Below, piece after piece: positions 62,836 through 64,000 of a stretch of 64,000 bases of DNA (position 1 is the stretch's first letter; every line of letters begins with the position of its first letter). Source of the stretch: an uncultured Pseudomonadales bacterium (GTDB lineage: Bacteria; Pseudomonadota; Gammaproteobacteria; Pseudomonadales; Azotimanducaceae); the NCBI GenBank assembly GCA_951813515.1, contig OX638346.1, forward strand, positions 2,473,617-2,537,616, read 5' to 3'. The position numbers and the translations under genes are program-made. The notes under the pieces are model-generated. The model ran no database searches and was not told where the DNA came from. It saw only the letters and a list, made by a program, of their open reading frames with translations.

Positions 62836-63279
62836 GTGACGGTTCACTGCGTAGGTCTCGACACAAACGTCCTGGTTTCAGCCCTGGTGTTTCATGCAGG
62901 GTCGTTGTCCTGGTTGCGGCGTGCCTGGCAATCGAAGCGGATTCTGCCGCTCGCCAGCCGGGGAACGGTAGAGGAGTTGATTCGTGTATTCGCCTATCCC
63001 CGCTTTCGGCTTTCGCCCGATGAACGCACGGGCCTTCTCGCCGACTATCTTCCCTGGTGCGGGACCGTTGCCGTTTCGGACTCGCCGATGGAGATTCCCC
63101 GCTGCAGGGATCCGTCCGACCGAGCCTTCCTGGAGCTTGCGCTGGCTGGCCATGCCGATGCCTTGATCTCCGGTGACGCCGACCTGCTGGTGCTCGCGGA
63201 CTCGTTCCCTGTCCCAATCCTTGCACCCGCTACATTCAAGGAACGGCTGGTTGCTGCGCCCCGACGGCCGGATGGATAG
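62836..63279 (+). CDS. PIN-domain toxin
   Basis: 147 residues: CVGLDTNVLVSALVFHAGSL carries the first metal aspartate, SRGTVEELIRVFAYPRF the Glu, and DPSDRAFLELALAGHADALISGDADLL the remaining acidic residues of the COG1569-type PIN toxins. GTG start. Pairs with the AbrB-type antitoxin gene. Intact, unlike the copy at 53755. Confidence 0.88.
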   Translation: MTVHCVGLDTNVLVSALVFHAGSLSWLRRAWQSKRILPLASRGTVEELIRVFAYPRFRLSPDERTGLLADYLPWCGTVAVSDSPMEIPRCRDPSDRAFLELALAGHADALISGDADLLVLADSFPVPILAPATFKERLVAAPRRPDG

Positions 63280-63368
63280 AGGTTTCCACACTTCACAATG
63301 GCACGGTGGCGTTGGTCGCGGAACAATGCGGCGCGAGACGACGAATCGAACAATGAGAGGAGGGAATC

Positions 63369-64000
63369 GTGAGAATCATCGTCAACGGCCAGCAGGCGTT
63401 CGGGCGTTCTGTCCTGGAGGCGCTCCTTGAGCGTGGCGAAGACGTGGTCGCCGTGTTCACGGCGCCGGACAACGAGGGTGGCCCGCCGGACCCTTTGAAG
63501 GAGTGCGCGGTCGAACGCGGCCTGCCCGTGTTCCAGCCGAGGTCGTTCCGCCGGCCCGGTGTTTGGGATGCAATGCGCGAACTCAGGCCGGACCTGGGCG
63601 TGATGGCTTACGTCACGCTGTTTGTCCCCGAGGAAGCGCTCAATATCCCCACCTTGGGCACGATCCAGTATCACCCCTCGCTGCTGCCGATGCACAAGGG
63701 GCCGAGTGCCATCAACTGGCCGATCATCTTCGGCGAAACGAGGACCGGCCTGAGCATCTTCTGGCCGGACAACGGTCTCGACACGGGCCCGATCCTGCTC
63801 CAGAAGGAAGTCGACATCGGGCCGGACGACACCCTTGGCAGCGTGTATTTCAACCACCTGTTCCCGCTCGGCGTGGATGCCATGATCGAGTCGGTGGACC
63901 TGGTGCGCGATGGCAAGGCGCCGAAGATCGACCAGGATCCCCAAGCCGGGACTTACGAAAGCTGGTGCCGCGCCGAGCAGGCGGAGATCGACTGGTCCAG
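63369..64000 (+). CDS. Formyltransferase-family protein, 3' end outside window
   Basis: The first 210 codons, from GTG 63369 with AGGAGGG six bases upstream. MRIIVNGQQAFGRSVLEALLERG, the LPVFQPRSF segment, IQYHPSLLPMHKGPSAINWPI (formyl-THF binding SLLPxxxG) and GLDTGPILLQKEV are signatures of methionyl-tRNA formyltransferase and 10-formyltetrahydrofolate dehydrogenase N-terminal domains. Which of these cannot be decided as the rest is missing. Confidence 0.85.
   Translation, partial: MRIIVNGQQAFGRSVLEALLERGEDVVAVFTAPDNEGGPPDPLKECAVERGLPVFQPRSFRRPGVWDAMRELRPDLGVMAYVTLFVPEEALNIPTLGTIQYHPSLLPMHKGPSAINWPIIFGETRTGLSIFWPDNGLDTGPILLQKEVDIGPDDTLGSVYFNHLFPLGVDAMIESVDLVRDGKAPKIDQDPQAGTYESWCRAEQAEIDWS

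Overview
The window is GC-rich DNA, densely packed with genes, and reads as one contig of a heterotrophic Gram-negative bacterium. A DsbA-like oxidoreductase, GcvR-like ACT protein, glcDEF, cysD/cysNC, an AlgA/ManC-type bifunctional enzyme and a YejA-like binding protein together suggest a proteobacterium. An uncultured gammaproteobacterium is my best guess, but this is inference; no rRNA or tRNA gene was seen to confirm it.

The left part (1-19 kb) is mostly core metabolism: the start of a luciferase-like (LLM) oxidoreductase, a glutaredoxin, a DsbA-family protein, a glcD-glcE-glcF-acetyltransferase operon (glycolate oxidation) and a TlpA-like lipoprotein-type thioredoxin. Two paralogous 1,100-residue proteins (ABC-2 permease + inactive M1-peptidase-like ectodomain + golvesin-like C-terminus) face each other across a dihydroorotase-like gene. 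Two acyl-CoA synthetases sandwich an F420/deazaflavin-type reductase. From 19.5 to 29.2 kb lies an exopolysaccharide/O-antigen locus: PspC protein, O-antigen ligase/polymerase, two family-4 glycosyltransferases, GDP-mannose synthesis (ManC/AlgA type), a sugar epimerase, RfbA and a large family-2 glycosyltransferase. This locus is invaded by at least two families of short dispersed repeats. One carries its own Shine-Dalgarno and ATG; the other sits in frame inside the glycosyltransferase. From 29.2 to 40.1 kb come gcvR-like, glyQS, a phosphodiesterase, a thiolase with its DUF35 partner, cysNC and cysD (sulfate activation), a vapBC pair, an LLM oxidoreductase and a solute-binding-protein gene broken by one TAG.

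The right part (40.1-63.3 kb) is an accessory island. Its centre is a complete type I-G (former I-U) CRISPR-Cas system: csb1-csb2-cas3-csb3-cas4-cas1-cas2 in one tightly overlapping operon, followed by a 20-repeat, 19-spacer array whose last three spacers are identical. Immediately beyond the array is a wrecked phage-type integrase. The whole 11-kb cassette is bracketed by direct copies of one chromosomal junction (the 3' end of a ThuA-like gene plus the 3' end of a Phd-type antitoxin gene). The left copy keeps the antitoxin intact and the right copy keeps ThuA intact. This suggests integration of a circular element by homologous recombination, or tandem duplication followed by reciprocal decay.

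Around the cassette are further defence- and conflict-type genes: a DUF4143 ATPase, a decayed antitoxin/VapC pair, an NHL-repeat protein, a DUF2235 hydrolase with a small membrane protein, a sulfatase, a Fic protein with a perfect operator-like palindrome, a secreted caspase-like C13 peptidase and an AbrB/PIN toxin-antitoxin pair. The window ends inside a formyltransferase gene.
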